DNA of 64,000 nt from NCBI GenBank assembly GCA_021324415.1, contig JAJPJF010000273.1, positions 1 to 64,000 of the forward strand. The letters run 5' to 3'. The notes under the pieces were generated by a model. It ran no database searches, was not told the DNA's origin, and was given only the letters and a program-made list of their open reading frames with translations. The DNA is from Nostocales cyanobacterium Centralia_MAG_434. Lineage in GTDB: Bacteria; Cyanobacteriota; Cyanobacteriia; Cyanobacteriales; Nostocaceae. A program made the position numbers and the translations under genes. Shown piece by piece: positions 55,154 through 63,525 of this stretch (its first letter is position 1; the number at the start of each line of letters is the position of its first letter).

Positions 55154-56021
55154 AGGGGAGACAATATTTGAGGTTGTTGACTGGTTCTTGAAATGAGCAG
55201 GAACCGAAAGAGCGAAAAAAGCGTTGTCTAGCCTCTTCAATTTCTGCAATATTGAGACGATAATTCCGCCAGGAAATAGCATCATCTGTGAAGTGGAAAT
55301 TTTTGCTAGCAGACTCTTGCAGGAGTTCTAGAGAAGTTTGTGGTGTTATTTTTTGCCAATAAACTAATGCTGCCAAAACAATAACATTCAAAAAGCCATG
55401 CATTTGAGTTGAAGGGCTATCTGGCTCGTATGTTATGCGATAGTTACCTGGTAATAGATGATGCAAACCTGCGGTTGCTTTAAATGGAATTTGGGCATTA
55501 GCAAACGACAAGATGTACTGACAAAGTTGGTTAGCGCTAGGAAATGTATCGATGGTAATTCCTCCAGTACGGATTTTCGCAGATGTTTGGGTATTTTTGA
55601 GTACTGTTAAATATGGCTGTAAATCAACACTAAAGGGAATTTCAAAAAATACTTCTACTTCATCAACTAAATTAGGGATGATTCTCTGTATTTCGATAGA
55701 TGAAAGCTGAGGAAATTCTAAAGATGTAATACTAAGCTGATTTTTGCTGTAGAGAGAACGCACCATCTCTATTTCTAACTCCCAATTTTTTGAGAAAATT
55801 AGAGTGAGTGGCCACTGTTTTAATTGAAATGTTGGTTGAAGGGCTTCAAATTCTTTCAACTGGGATGTTGGGAGAACAAAACGATTTAGCATCCAGTTGT
55901 AAGATGTTAACTGATGATCAACATAACTTGCCATTGCCTTATGCAAGGGAAGCTTGGCTGGAGGAAATAGTCCAGCGTAGTCCACAATTGATGAAAGAAG
56001 TGTCTTTACTGATGCGAGCAT
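55113..56021 (-). CDS. Unknown protein linked to fumarylacetoacetase
   Basis: 302 residues. Begins VDYAGLFPPAKLPLHKAMASY, a motif I know only from conserved bacterial proteins of unknown function. Other features: NWMLNRFVLPTSQL, DEVEVFFEIPF, AKIRTGGI, and PFKATAGLHHLLPG. The alternation of short strands with helices fits a TIM-barrel-like fold. No cofactor motif is visible. The overlap with fahA and the tyrosine context make an enzyme of that pathway plausible. Maleylacetoacetate isomerase is otherwise missing here, and this protein is one candidate. That is inference. Confidence 0.72.
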   Translation of the reverse strand: MLASVKTLLSSIVDYAGLFPPAKLPLHKAMASYVDHQLTSYNWMLNRFVLPTSQLKEFEALQPTFQLKQWPLTLIFSKNWELEIEMVRSLYSKNQLSITSLEFPQLSSIEIQRIIPNLVDEVEVFFEIPFSVDLQPYLTVLKNTQTSAKIRTGGITIDTFPSANQLCQYILSFANAQIPFKATAGLHHLLPGNYRITYEPDSPSTQMHGFLNVIVLAALVYWQKITPQTSLELLQESASKNFHFTDDAISWRNYRLNIAEIEEARQRFFRSFGSCSFQEPVNNLKYCLPYDSHQSHPQPQFT

Positions 56022-56412
56022 TGAATCTTCCTCCTCAAGTATTCATCAGTTTGTTATCCAACAGTGGTCTTTAGGTTTCCCTAACCGTTGAACTTTATTT
56101 CATCCTACATAAGTTCTTTCCTTTGATAGTTTGATTGTTGAGCAACTTATGTCTCTAGGCGTACTCATTCAGGATGTTTTGTAGATATCATAGTTAATAA
56201 GATGTTAATCCGAGCATGTCAGTTAATAAATGATATAAAGATCTAAATTAGAGCTTAAAAACTTAATATTTCATCTTCTTAAAAGTTTTTATTTAAAACT
56301 TAAGCCTAATTCTTTCTAAGAAAATTAATTATTTTTCTGGATGTCTTGGCAGTTCGCTAAATAAACATTCTACCTAGCAATAACGGTAAGTAGTTCATAG
56401 GGAGAATAGAGC

Positions 56413-56438
56413 CAATTCCTAATTCAACTTAGGAATTG
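56413..56438. promoter_or_regulatory. 26-base palindrome before hppD
   Basis: CAATTCCTAA (56413-56422) and TTAGGAATTG (56429-56438) are perfect complements around a 6-base centre, 15-50 bases before the first possible starts of hppD. It could be an operator for the divergent cluster or a hairpin in the leader. The rest of the 430-base divergent region (56022-56452) contains no gene. Confidence 0.5.
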
Positions 56439-56485
56439 TTGAACGATGTCGGATGATGTCTAGTAAACAAGGAATCGGAATCCAC

Positions 56486-57577
56486 ATGAAAGACTTTTGT
56501 CCCATACAGCGCTTTGACCACCTAGAATTCTATGTTGGTAATGCTAGGCAAGCAGCGTTGTTTTATTCCAAATTTTTCGGATTTACCAATACAGCATACC
56601 GAGGTTTAGAAACTGGTAAACGAGAGGTCACATCCTATGTGCTCCGGCAAGGTAATATATGTTTTGTTCTGAGTACAGCACTAAGTCCAAATCATCCTAT
56701 CTCACAAAGTGTGCTTAAGCACGGCGATGGAGTTGCTGTGATTGCCTTGGAAGTACCAAACGCTTTCAACGCCTATCAGGAGACAACTAAGCGTGGTGCT
56801 GTAGGTGTTATTCCTCCGACGGAAGACGAAGATAAAGATGGAGTGTTTCGCTACGCAGCCATACGTGGCTATGGTGACACATTAATCAAGTTTGTGGAAC
56901 GTAGTGATTACTTTGGGGTATTTGCTCCTGGCTTTGAGCCTTTAGACCATACTGATAAGGGTAACTTTGTAGGACTATACGAGATTGACCATGTTGTAGG
57001 AAACGTCGAACTAGGAGCAATGGAGCAATGGGTAGAGTTTTTTGCCAACACCGTGGGCTTTAATCTTTTAGTGCATTTTGACGAGCAGGCAATCTGCACA
57101 GAATATTCGGCATTGATCTCCAAGGTAATGCAGGATGGTACAGGCAAGATTAAATTGCCAATTAACCAGCCCGCCAAAGGCAAATGCAAATCCCAGATTG
57201 AAGAGTTCTTGGAATATAACCATGGACCAGGAGTACAACACATCGCCTGTGCAACCCATAACATAATCGACACAGTTCTCCAGATGAAGACCGCAGGCGT
57301 CAAGTTTCTGAGCGTACCAAAAGCGTATTATGAAAACTTGGAAGAGCGAGTGGGAAAGATTAATGAGCCTATCGAGCAATTAGCTGAATTAGGCATTTTA
57401 GTAGATAGAGATGAAGATGGATATTTACTCCAGATTTTCACCCAGCCTGTGCAAGACCGACCGACACTTTTCTTTGAAGTGATTGAGCGACATGGTGCAC
57501 AAAGTTTTGGTGAGGGTAACTTCAAATCTTTGTTTGAGGCAATTGAACGAGAACAGTTGCTGCGAGGGAATTTGTGA
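56486..57577 (+). CDS. hppD: 4-hydroxyphenylpyruvate dioxygenase
   Basis: 363 residues from MKDFCPIQRFDHLEF. Converts 4-hydroxyphenylpyruvate to homogentisate using Fe(II) and O2. Two VOC barrels; iron ligands are H169 (EIDHVVGNVE), H252 (GVQHIACATHNI) and E331 (FFEVIERHG). An in-frame ATG pair at 56453 would add 11 residues, but nothing resembling a ribosome binding site precedes it. Homogentisate also feeds tocopherol synthesis in cyanobacteria, but the next gene, hmgA, indicates a catabolic role here. First gene of a four-gene rightward operon. Confidence 0.94.
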   Translation: MKDFCPIQRFDHLEFYVGNARQAALFYSKFFGFTNTAYRGLETGKREVTSYVLRQGNICFVLSTALSPNHPISQSVLKHGDGVAVIALEVPNAFNAYQETTKRGAVGVIPPTEDEDKDGVFRYAAIRGYGDTLIKFVERSDYFGVFAPGFEPLDHTDKGNFVGLYEIDHVVGNVELGAMEQWVEFFANTVGFNLLVHFDEQAICTEYSALISKVMQDGTGKIKLPINQPAKGKCKSQIEEFLEYNHGPGVQHIACATHNIIDTVLQMKTAGVKFLSVPKAYYENLEERVGKINEPIEQLAELGILVDRDEDGYLLQIFTQPVQDRPTLFFEVIERHGAQSFGEGNFKSLFEAIEREQLLRGNL

Positions 57578-57600
57578 GCTTGGTTGGGGAGTGGAGAGTA

Positions 57601-57670
57601 GAGGGGGACAAGGGAAGGGGGACAAGGAGGACAAGGGAAGGGGGACAAGGGGGACAAGGGAAGGGGAGTG
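57601..57670 (+). repeat. Purine-rich tandem repeat between hppD and hmgA
   Basis: GGGGGACAAGG(GAA) units: five GACAAG words with G-run spacers over 70 bases, all purine-plus-C on one strand. It is inside the likely hppD-hmgA operon, in the 141-base spacer. The strand is G-rich enough to form G-quadruplex or triplex structures in RNA or DNA. Confidence 0.7.
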
Positions 57671-57718
57671 AAAGGCTTATCTGAGTAGTATGGACCCAAG
57701 GGCAAGGGAGATGAGCTT

Positions 57719-58876
57719 ATGACGTACTATTACAAACTGGGGAAGATTCCACACAAGCGACACACCCAATTTTATCAACCTGATGGTTCGCTTTATCATG
57801 AGGAATTGATAGGGATACGTGGTTTTTCAGGCATACAATCCTTGCTCTATCATTTGCATCCACCTACCCAAATACACAAAATTTTGCTAGAGGGAACGGT
57901 GGACATTCCTTATGAAGAATTAGGTCCCTTGCGTCAGCGCCATCTACGTACAGCAACTGTGGTTTCTAATGGGGATGCCGTGGCAGGGCGTATCCCACTC
58001 ATGGCAAACGCAGATGTTTGCATTTCAGTTGTTAAGCCTACGTCTCTGATGTCGTACTGGTATCGGTTTGCTCAAGGTGATGAGGTGATTTTCATCCATG
58101 AGGGCAGTGGAGTTCTAGAAAGTCAGTATGGAATCCTCCGCTACCGTCAGGGTGATTATTTGGTGATTCCCACAGGAGTGCTGTGGCGCATTTTACCCGA
58201 TGCAGACATAGAGCAACGAATGCTGGTTATTGAGGCAAACGGACATATAGAACCGCCCACACGCTACCTCAATCGTTATGGACAATTTCTTGAGCATGCT
58301 CCCTACAATGAACGCGATATTCGCCCACCCGATGAGCTGGTCACTCACGATGAAACAGGAGAATTTGAGGTAAGAGTCAAAGCTGGGAACAGAATCACTC
58401 GCTATTTCTATCATTGTCACCCACTGGATGTTGTTGGGTGGGATGGGCACCTCTACCCCTTTGCATTCAACATTGAGGACTTTGAGCCTATCACAGGTCG
58501 AATTCACCAACCCCCTACGGCACATCAAACTTTTGAAGGCCCTGGTTTTGTTGTGTGTTCCTTTGTGCCACGCTTGTTCGATTATCACCCCATTGCGATT
58601 CCATCGCCCTATAACCATTCCAATGTTGATTCGGATGAAGTGATTTACTACGTTGCTGGAAATTTCATGTCCCGTAAGGGAATTGAATCAGCGTCAATTA
58701 CCATTCATCCTGGTGGCATTCCTCATGGTCCACATCCAGGAATGTATGAGGGATCAATTGGGAAGGAACGGACTAATGAACTTGCTGTAATGATTGATAC
58801 CTTTCATCCTCTAAGGCTCACAAAGTATGCTTTGCAGTTGGAAGACAAAGACTACGCTTACAGTTGGATTTCTTAA
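57719..58876 (+). CDS. hmgA: Homogentisate 1,2-dioxygenase
   Basis: 385 residues. Opens the homogentisate ring to maleylacetoacetate with Fe(II) and O2. The iron ligands correspond to H300 (SPYNHSNV), E307 (DSDEVIYY) and H336 (GIPHGPHPG), in the cupin half. The HPLDVVGWDGHLYPFAFNIEDFEPITGRIHQPP block is highly characteristic. It is shorter than the eukaryotic enzyme (about 445 residues), like many bacterial forms. AAGGGAG lies upstream of the ATG. The gene following starts 39 bases later. Confidence 0.9.
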   Translation: MTYYYKLGKIPHKRHTQFYQPDGSLYHEELIGIRGFSGIQSLLYHLHPPTQIHKILLEGTVDIPYEELGPLRQRHLRTATVVSNGDAVAGRIPLMANADVCISVVKPTSLMSYWYRFAQGDEVIFIHEGSGVLESQYGILRYRQGDYLVIPTGVLWRILPDADIEQRMLVIEANGHIEPPTRYLNRYGQFLEHAPYNERDIRPPDELVTHDETGEFEVRVKAGNRITRYFYHCHPLDVVGWDGHLYPFAFNIEDFEPITGRIHQPPTAHQTFEGPGFVVCSFVPRLFDYHPIAIPSPYNHSNVDSDEVIYYVAGNFMSRKGIESASITIHPGGIPHGPHPGMYEGSIGKERTNELAVMIDTFHPLRLTKYALQLEDKDYAYSWIS

Positions 58877-58915
58877 TTATGAAGAGGCAGTCAAGCTGCT
58901 GGGAGATAATTTTCT

Positions 58916-59839
58916 ATGACTCAAGTTCTCACACCAGATCCGGTTGGTCTAACCGTTTCCTCTCGTATCAATAAACGCTTACTTCAAGGCGAACTCACTC
59001 AAAATCAAGTGAATGACTTTCAAGACTTCCTCACTAAAGTTGGCCAGGAATTTTTGCAGCACCGTATTATTACTGATAACGCCTATACTAGCTGGTTTAG
59101 CAAAGGCAGGGCTACGGACGAAGAGCTACGGCACTTCATTCGTCAATTCTCGGTCTTCTCTAACCTATTCCTAGTAGCGGCACTGTTGAAAGTTATTAAC
59201 TCACCTACACTCAAGCAATCACGTGCCAGCCGTGAGATATTACTGAACGAACTAGGTGTGATTTACCGCAGTCCTAGACATAATGTTAACCCTCACATGA
59301 CTCAAACAGAGGATGAAAAAGACCGGGAAGGTGACCCTGAATTAGTTAATACTGAGGGTACGGTAGACGGTGGTATATGTCGTTTCCGCGCAGCACATTT
59401 TGAATGGTTGCTCTCTGTGGCAGAGGGTTTGGGCTTGCACTATGAAGACATTGGTAAACGCAAGCATGGACGACCTACAACTTTGCATTTTTGCGATGAA
59501 CTGCAACGTCTTTACGGTAGCGACGACCCACAAATTGCTCAGGGTGCTAGCTTCGCAGTTGAAAATTGGGCAGCAGCGGGTTTCTGGCAGGAGTTAGAGG
59601 TCGGACTAACACGCATTAAGCAAACACGACATCCACAGCTACACTTAGCGTTCTTCTCTTGGCACAATCGTGTTGAGGCACAGCATGCTGGACATACCTT
59701 AGAGGAACTTGAAGAGGTTTATTTTCAGTCAGACTTTGACCACAACAAGTTCTATCAAGGAGGGAGAGAAATTCTTGAAGCTATTGCTGTTTTCTGGGAT
59801 GGTCTGAACAGCGATCGCCTGAATCACGTCTTCCTATAA
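58916..59839 (+). CDS. Heme-oxygenase-like protein in the tyrosine cluster
   Basis: 307 residues. All-helical with candidate metal ligands: E/H in GICRFRAAHFEWL, E in AVENWAAAGFWQELE and H/E/H in SWHNRVEAQHAGHTLEELEE. The pattern fits the HDO superfamily (CADD, TenA, UndA and related proteins), many of which bind two irons and oxidise small amines or amino acids. In this operon it lies between hmgA (39 bases) and the acyl ligase (6 bases), so it probably acts on a tyrosine- or homogentisate-derived compound. Chlamydial CADD makes p-aminobenzoate from tyrosine, a suggestive parallel. The specific reaction is unknown. Confidence 0.75.
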   Translation: MTQVLTPDPVGLTVSSRINKRLLQGELTQNQVNDFQDFLTKVGQEFLQHRIITDNAYTSWFSKGRATDEELRHFIRQFSVFSNLFLVAALLKVINSPTLKQSRASREILLNELGVIYRSPRHNVNPHMTQTEDEKDREGDPELVNTEGTVDGGICRFRAAHFEWLLSVAEGLGLHYEDIGKRKHGRPTTLHFCDELQRLYGSDDPQIAQGASFAVENWAAAGFWQELEVGLTRIKQTRHPQLHLAFFSWHNRVEAQHAGHTLEELEEVYFQSDFDHNKFYQGGREILEAIAVFWDGLNSDRLNHVFL

Positions 59840-59845
59840 AGACCT

Positions 59846-61921
59846 ATGACCAAGCAACTGTCGCTAGAACAAATTCTTAACACTGGCCTAGAAACTAGTA
59901 CAGCCACTGCAATATTACCGCAGGTCAATCAGTGGCTTGCTTTTCTCGCCCCTAGTGAATGCTGGCAGCACTTGACTGAATATATTCTCAAGCCTAGCCA
60001 CCCGTTTGCATTCCACGAACTCCTCTACAAAACAACCTTCTATGACTGGGACGGTAATCAAGGATCACCTCCCGCTTGGTTTCCCACGGATCAGCAGATA
60101 CAACAGACCAATATTGCAGCTTTCATGCATGAATTGAAGTTGGATTCTTACTCAGAATTCCATGCTTGGTCGGTAAAACATCGTTACGAGTTCTGGGACA
60201 GAATGATCTACCGTTTAGGTATCCGCTTCCAGAAACACTACACTCAAATTGTAGACCTTTCCCATGGCGTGGAATCTCCCCAATGGCTGCTAAATGCCTG
60301 TTTCAACATTGTTGAAAGTTGTTTTCAAGCGGCACCAGATACTCCTGCTATCATCTTTCAGCCAATTGATAGTTCAATTGCGACTTTGACTTACGGAGAA
60401 CTTCACGTCCTGGCTAACCGAGTTGCCAATGGACTTGTGGATGCTGGCTTTTATCCAGGTGATCGCATTGCCATTGCCATGCCCATGACTGTCGAATCTG
60501 TTGCCATTTATCTGGGAATTATCAAATCTGGTTGTGTGGTAGTCTCAATTCCTGATAGTTTTGCGCCTGCAGAAATTGGCACACGGCTACGTCTGTCTCA
60601 TGCTAAAGCAATTTTCACCCAAGATTGCATTTTACGGTGTGGTAAACAATTGCCGCTCTATAGCAAAGTGGTTGACGCCAACGCACCCACAGCAATTGTC
60701 CTTAAATGTAACGCCAGGACACAGGGAAGCGGGAAAACAGAAAATTCTTTAAATCTAACGATTAAACTGCGTTATGGTGATATCACTTGGGAGGAGTTTC
60801 TCAGTTCCAACACGCAATTTGACCCCATCTATTCAGATCCCGCGGCTTATGTCAACATCCTGTTTTCTTCCGGCACTACAGGAGAACCCAAAGCGATTCC
60901 CTGGACACAGACAACCCCAATCAAGTGTGCTGCTGATGGACATCTACACTTAGACATCCATCCAGGTGATGTGGTAGCATGGCCTACTAACCTTGGCTGG
61001 ATGATGGGGCCATGGCTGATTTATGCCACCCTGATTAATCAAGCGACTATTGCTCTTTACTACGGGGCACCCACTGAGCTAGAATTTGGTGAATTTATAC
61101 AGAATGCTAACGTTAATATATTAGGTCTGGTGCCTAGTCTTGTTAGTACCTGGAAAACAACTGCTTGTATGCAAGGGCTAGACTGGAGCGCCATTAAAGC
61201 TTTTAGCTCCACTGGCGAGTGTTCCAATCCTCAGGATATGCTCTACTTGATGTCTCTAGCAGGATACAAACCAGTTATTGAATATTGCGGTGGTACTGAA
61301 ATTGGTGGAAGTTACATCAGCAGTACTTTAGTACAGCCCTCAGCACCCTCGACTTTTACCACACCGACCTTAGGATTAGACATTGCCATTGTTAACACAG
61401 ATGGCCATCTCTCTGACAAAGGCGAGGTGTTTATTATTCCTCCATCAATAGGGCTTTCCACCGAACTGTTAAATAAAGACCATTATCAAGTTTACTTCGC
61501 GAATACTCCCGCCTCTACTCTACGCCGTCACGGTGACCAGATGGAAAGGTTGTCTAACAGCTACTACCGTGCCCAAGGTCGCGTTGACGACACTATGAAC
61601 TTGGGTGGGATCAAAGTCAGTGCAGCTGAAATTGAACAAGTTCTCAACACTGAGGTAGGAATTAGTGAAACGGCGGCGATCGCTGTTTCTTCTCTAGAAG
61701 GGGGACCAAGCCAATTGATCATCTATGCAGTGGTGACATCAGATTTTCAAGAGAGTAAAGTAGCACTCATGGCGTCCTTACAAGCGAAGATTAGACAGCA
61801 TCTCAATCCTTTGTTTAAAATTTATGACGTTGTTATTGTTGATACTCTGCCCCGCACAGCTTCCAACAAAGTTATGCGTCGGGTACTGCGTGATTGGTAC
61901 CAGCTTGAGGCTGTGAAATGA
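59846..61921 (+). CDS. Acetoacetyl-CoA synthetase-like acyl ligase
   Basis: 691 residues, ANL superfamily. An N-terminal extension of about 175 residues matches acetyl-/acetoacetyl-CoA synthetases (FYDWDGNQGSPPAWFPTDQQI, EFWDRMIYRLGI). The P-loop reads LFSSGTTGEPKAIPWTQ, then YCGGTEIGGSY and RAQGRVDDTMNLGGIKVSAAEIE; the catalytic Lys is in TASNKVMRRVLRD. The expected reaction is ATP-dependent formation of a CoA thioester. In this operon the natural substrate would be acetoacetate released by fumarylacetoacetase, closing the pathway to acetyl-CoA. Other acids are possible. It follows the HDO gene by 6 bases. Confidence 0.85.
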   Translation: MTKQLSLEQILNTGLETSTATAILPQVNQWLAFLAPSECWQHLTEYILKPSHPFAFHELLYKTTFYDWDGNQGSPPAWFPTDQQIQQTNIAAFMHELKLDSYSEFHAWSVKHRYEFWDRMIYRLGIRFQKHYTQIVDLSHGVESPQWLLNACFNIVESCFQAAPDTPAIIFQPIDSSIATLTYGELHVLANRVANGLVDAGFYPGDRIAIAMPMTVESVAIYLGIIKSGCVVVSIPDSFAPAEIGTRLRLSHAKAIFTQDCILRCGKQLPLYSKVVDANAPTAIVLKCNARTQGSGKTENSLNLTIKLRYGDITWEEFLSSNTQFDPIYSDPAAYVNILFSSGTTGEPKAIPWTQTTPIKCAADGHLHLDIHPGDVVAWPTNLGWMMGPWLIYATLINQATIALYYGAPTELEFGEFIQNANVNILGLVPSLVSTWKTTACMQGLDWSAIKAFSSTGECSNPQDMLYLMSLAGYKPVIEYCGGTEIGGSYISSTLVQPSAPSTFTTPTLGLDIAIVNTDGHLSDKGEVFIIPPSIGLSTELLNKDHYQVYFANTPASTLRRHGDQMERLSNSYYRAQGRVDDTMNLGGIKVSAAEIEQVLNTEVGISETAAIAVSSLEGGPSQLIIYAVVTSDFQESKVALMASLQAKIRQHLNPLFKIYDVVIVDTLPRTASNKVMRRVLRDWYQLEAVK

Positions 61922-61945
61922 AGAACTGCACGAAGAATGTAATCT

Positions 61946-63343
61946 CTATAAGCCCATAACTTTGCGGTAATGAGCTTCAATTTGTTCAGCCGTTTGTGAT
62001 TTCCGTTTTGGTTGCCACTGACTATGGTGAAATAGTGACTGCTTTAAGTCCTCTATATTAATTGTTGTCACTTTACCATCAGCAACTATCTGTCTACCGT
62101 CTACCCAGACACTCTCTACAGCATGAACCGGACGACCCAGAACTAGTAAACCAATAGGGTCTGTGCGCGGTAACAATGATAAGCTAGTGAGGTCATAAAG
62201 TACCAAATCAGCTTTTTTTCCAACAGTTAGAGAACCAAGTTGATCGCCTAAGTTTAGACCCTTGGCACCTCCTAAAGAGGCCATTTCTACAGCTTGTCGC
62301 GGTGTGATCCAGTATTGATAATCAAAATCAGTTACATTATGTAATATAGAACCAATTTTAATGGCTTCTAGTAAATCTTGGGAATCGTTGCTGGATGCAC
62401 CATCACAGCCAAAAGTGACGTTGATCCCTGCTTGACGATATTTCAAAATGGGCGCAATACCACTACCCAAACGTAAGTTACTTAGAGGGTTGTGAACAAC
62501 AGTGGATTTAGTTTCAGCAAGAATAGCAATGTCAGCGTCAGTTAACCAAACACAGTGTGCCAATGTTGTGCGATCGCTTAAATAACCAATATGCTTGAGG
62601 TGTTCAACCGCAGAACAGCCGTACTTTTCTAGAGCTAATTTTTCTTGTGCTTTGGTTTCTAATAAATGGGAATGACGGCAAAGATTGTAGCGATCGCTTA
62701 ACTCAATACAACCCAAAAACAAGTCATCAGAACAAAGTTGTATTCCTGTAGGTGCAACCAACAGACTCACACCTTCATCTGGACGATGAAACAGTCTGAC
62801 TGCTTCCTCGATAATTTCTAGGGTAGCTGTGGTTGGGCGAAAATAAGGCTCATGAATTTGTGACCCTTCTCCCGAAGGAATACTCGCACTCAGAGATTCA
62901 TCTTGAATTAGAGGGGCGACAAAAGCGCGAATCCCAACCTCTTGGTACGCACGAACTGCCGTGGCAATAGTTTCCAATTCTTTGCCAGGGATAAGCACCA
63001 GATGATCGACTACACTCGTACCACCAGAAAGCAATGTTTCCACAGCTGTGCCCAAAGCGCTGAGGTAAACTTTCTCTAAATCGAGAGGGGCAAAGTCATA
63101 CAGTTCTGCTAGCCATAATTCTAGAGGAAACGCTGACATGATCCCTCGTTGCCACATTTCCGAGGAATGGGTATGCGCGTTGACAAATCCTGGTAATAGT
63201 AGTTTATTTTTACCGTTGATCAAAGTGCCAACAATATCTAAATGAGGTGCAATAGCGGCAATCGTGCCATTTATAACCTGTACATCACAGTTTGCGTAAC
63301 CATCCTCAACAGAGATGAAAACGTTCTGAATAGTAAAGTTCAC
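61946..63343 (-). CDS. TRZ/ATZ-type amidohydrolase (deaminase)
   Basis: 465 residues. Metal-dependent deaminase fold: NAHTHSSE (H57, H59), RHSHLLET with the third His, LAHCVWL with the fourth, and the Asp of FGCDGASSND. Such enzymes deaminate or dechlorinate N-heterocycles such as guanine, 5-methylthioadenosine or triazines. The substrate cannot be named. It is convergent with the acyl ligase and divergent from the isochorismatase-like gene, 182 bases away. Length is normal for the family. Confidence 0.82.
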   Translation of the reverse strand: MNFTIQNVFISVEDGYANCDVQVINGTIAAIAPHLDIVGTLINGKNKLLLPGFVNAHTHSSEMWQRGIMSAFPLELWLAELYDFAPLDLEKVYLSALGTAVETLLSGGTSVVDHLVLIPGKELETIATAVRAYQEVGIRAFVAPLIQDESLSASIPSGEGSQIHEPYFRPTTATLEIIEEAVRLFHRPDEGVSLLVAPTGIQLCSDDLFLGCIELSDRYNLCRHSHLLETKAQEKLALEKYGCSAVEHLKHIGYLSDRTTLAHCVWLTDADIAILAETKSTVVHNPLSNLRLGSGIAPILKYRQAGINVTFGCDGASSNDSQDLLEAIKIGSILHNVTDFDYQYWITPRQAVEMASLGGAKGLNLGDQLGSLTVGKKADLVLYDLTSLSLLPRTDPIGLLVLGRPVHAVESVWVDGRQIVADGKVTTINIEDLKQSLFHHSQWQPKRKSQTAEQIEAHYRKVMGL

Positions 63344-63525
63344 AATTTTAACCTTGATTAACTAATGCAACGTTATGGAAATTTTCAAGTTAAAACATAG
63401 AAAATAGGTAGCTGAGTGTTATTTGTTAATTATTAGTTTCAACTAGTAAAACCATTGTGAGGACATACGGCTAGTGACCGTTACTCAGCAGTTCCTTATT
63501 TCCTATCGACTTTCGGAAGATTCAT

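Noticed and set aside
57483-57705. Frames across the purine-rich repeat
   Set aside because: Composition is dictated by GGGGACAAGG units; the frames are not conserved-looking and lie in other frames of hppD or the spacer.
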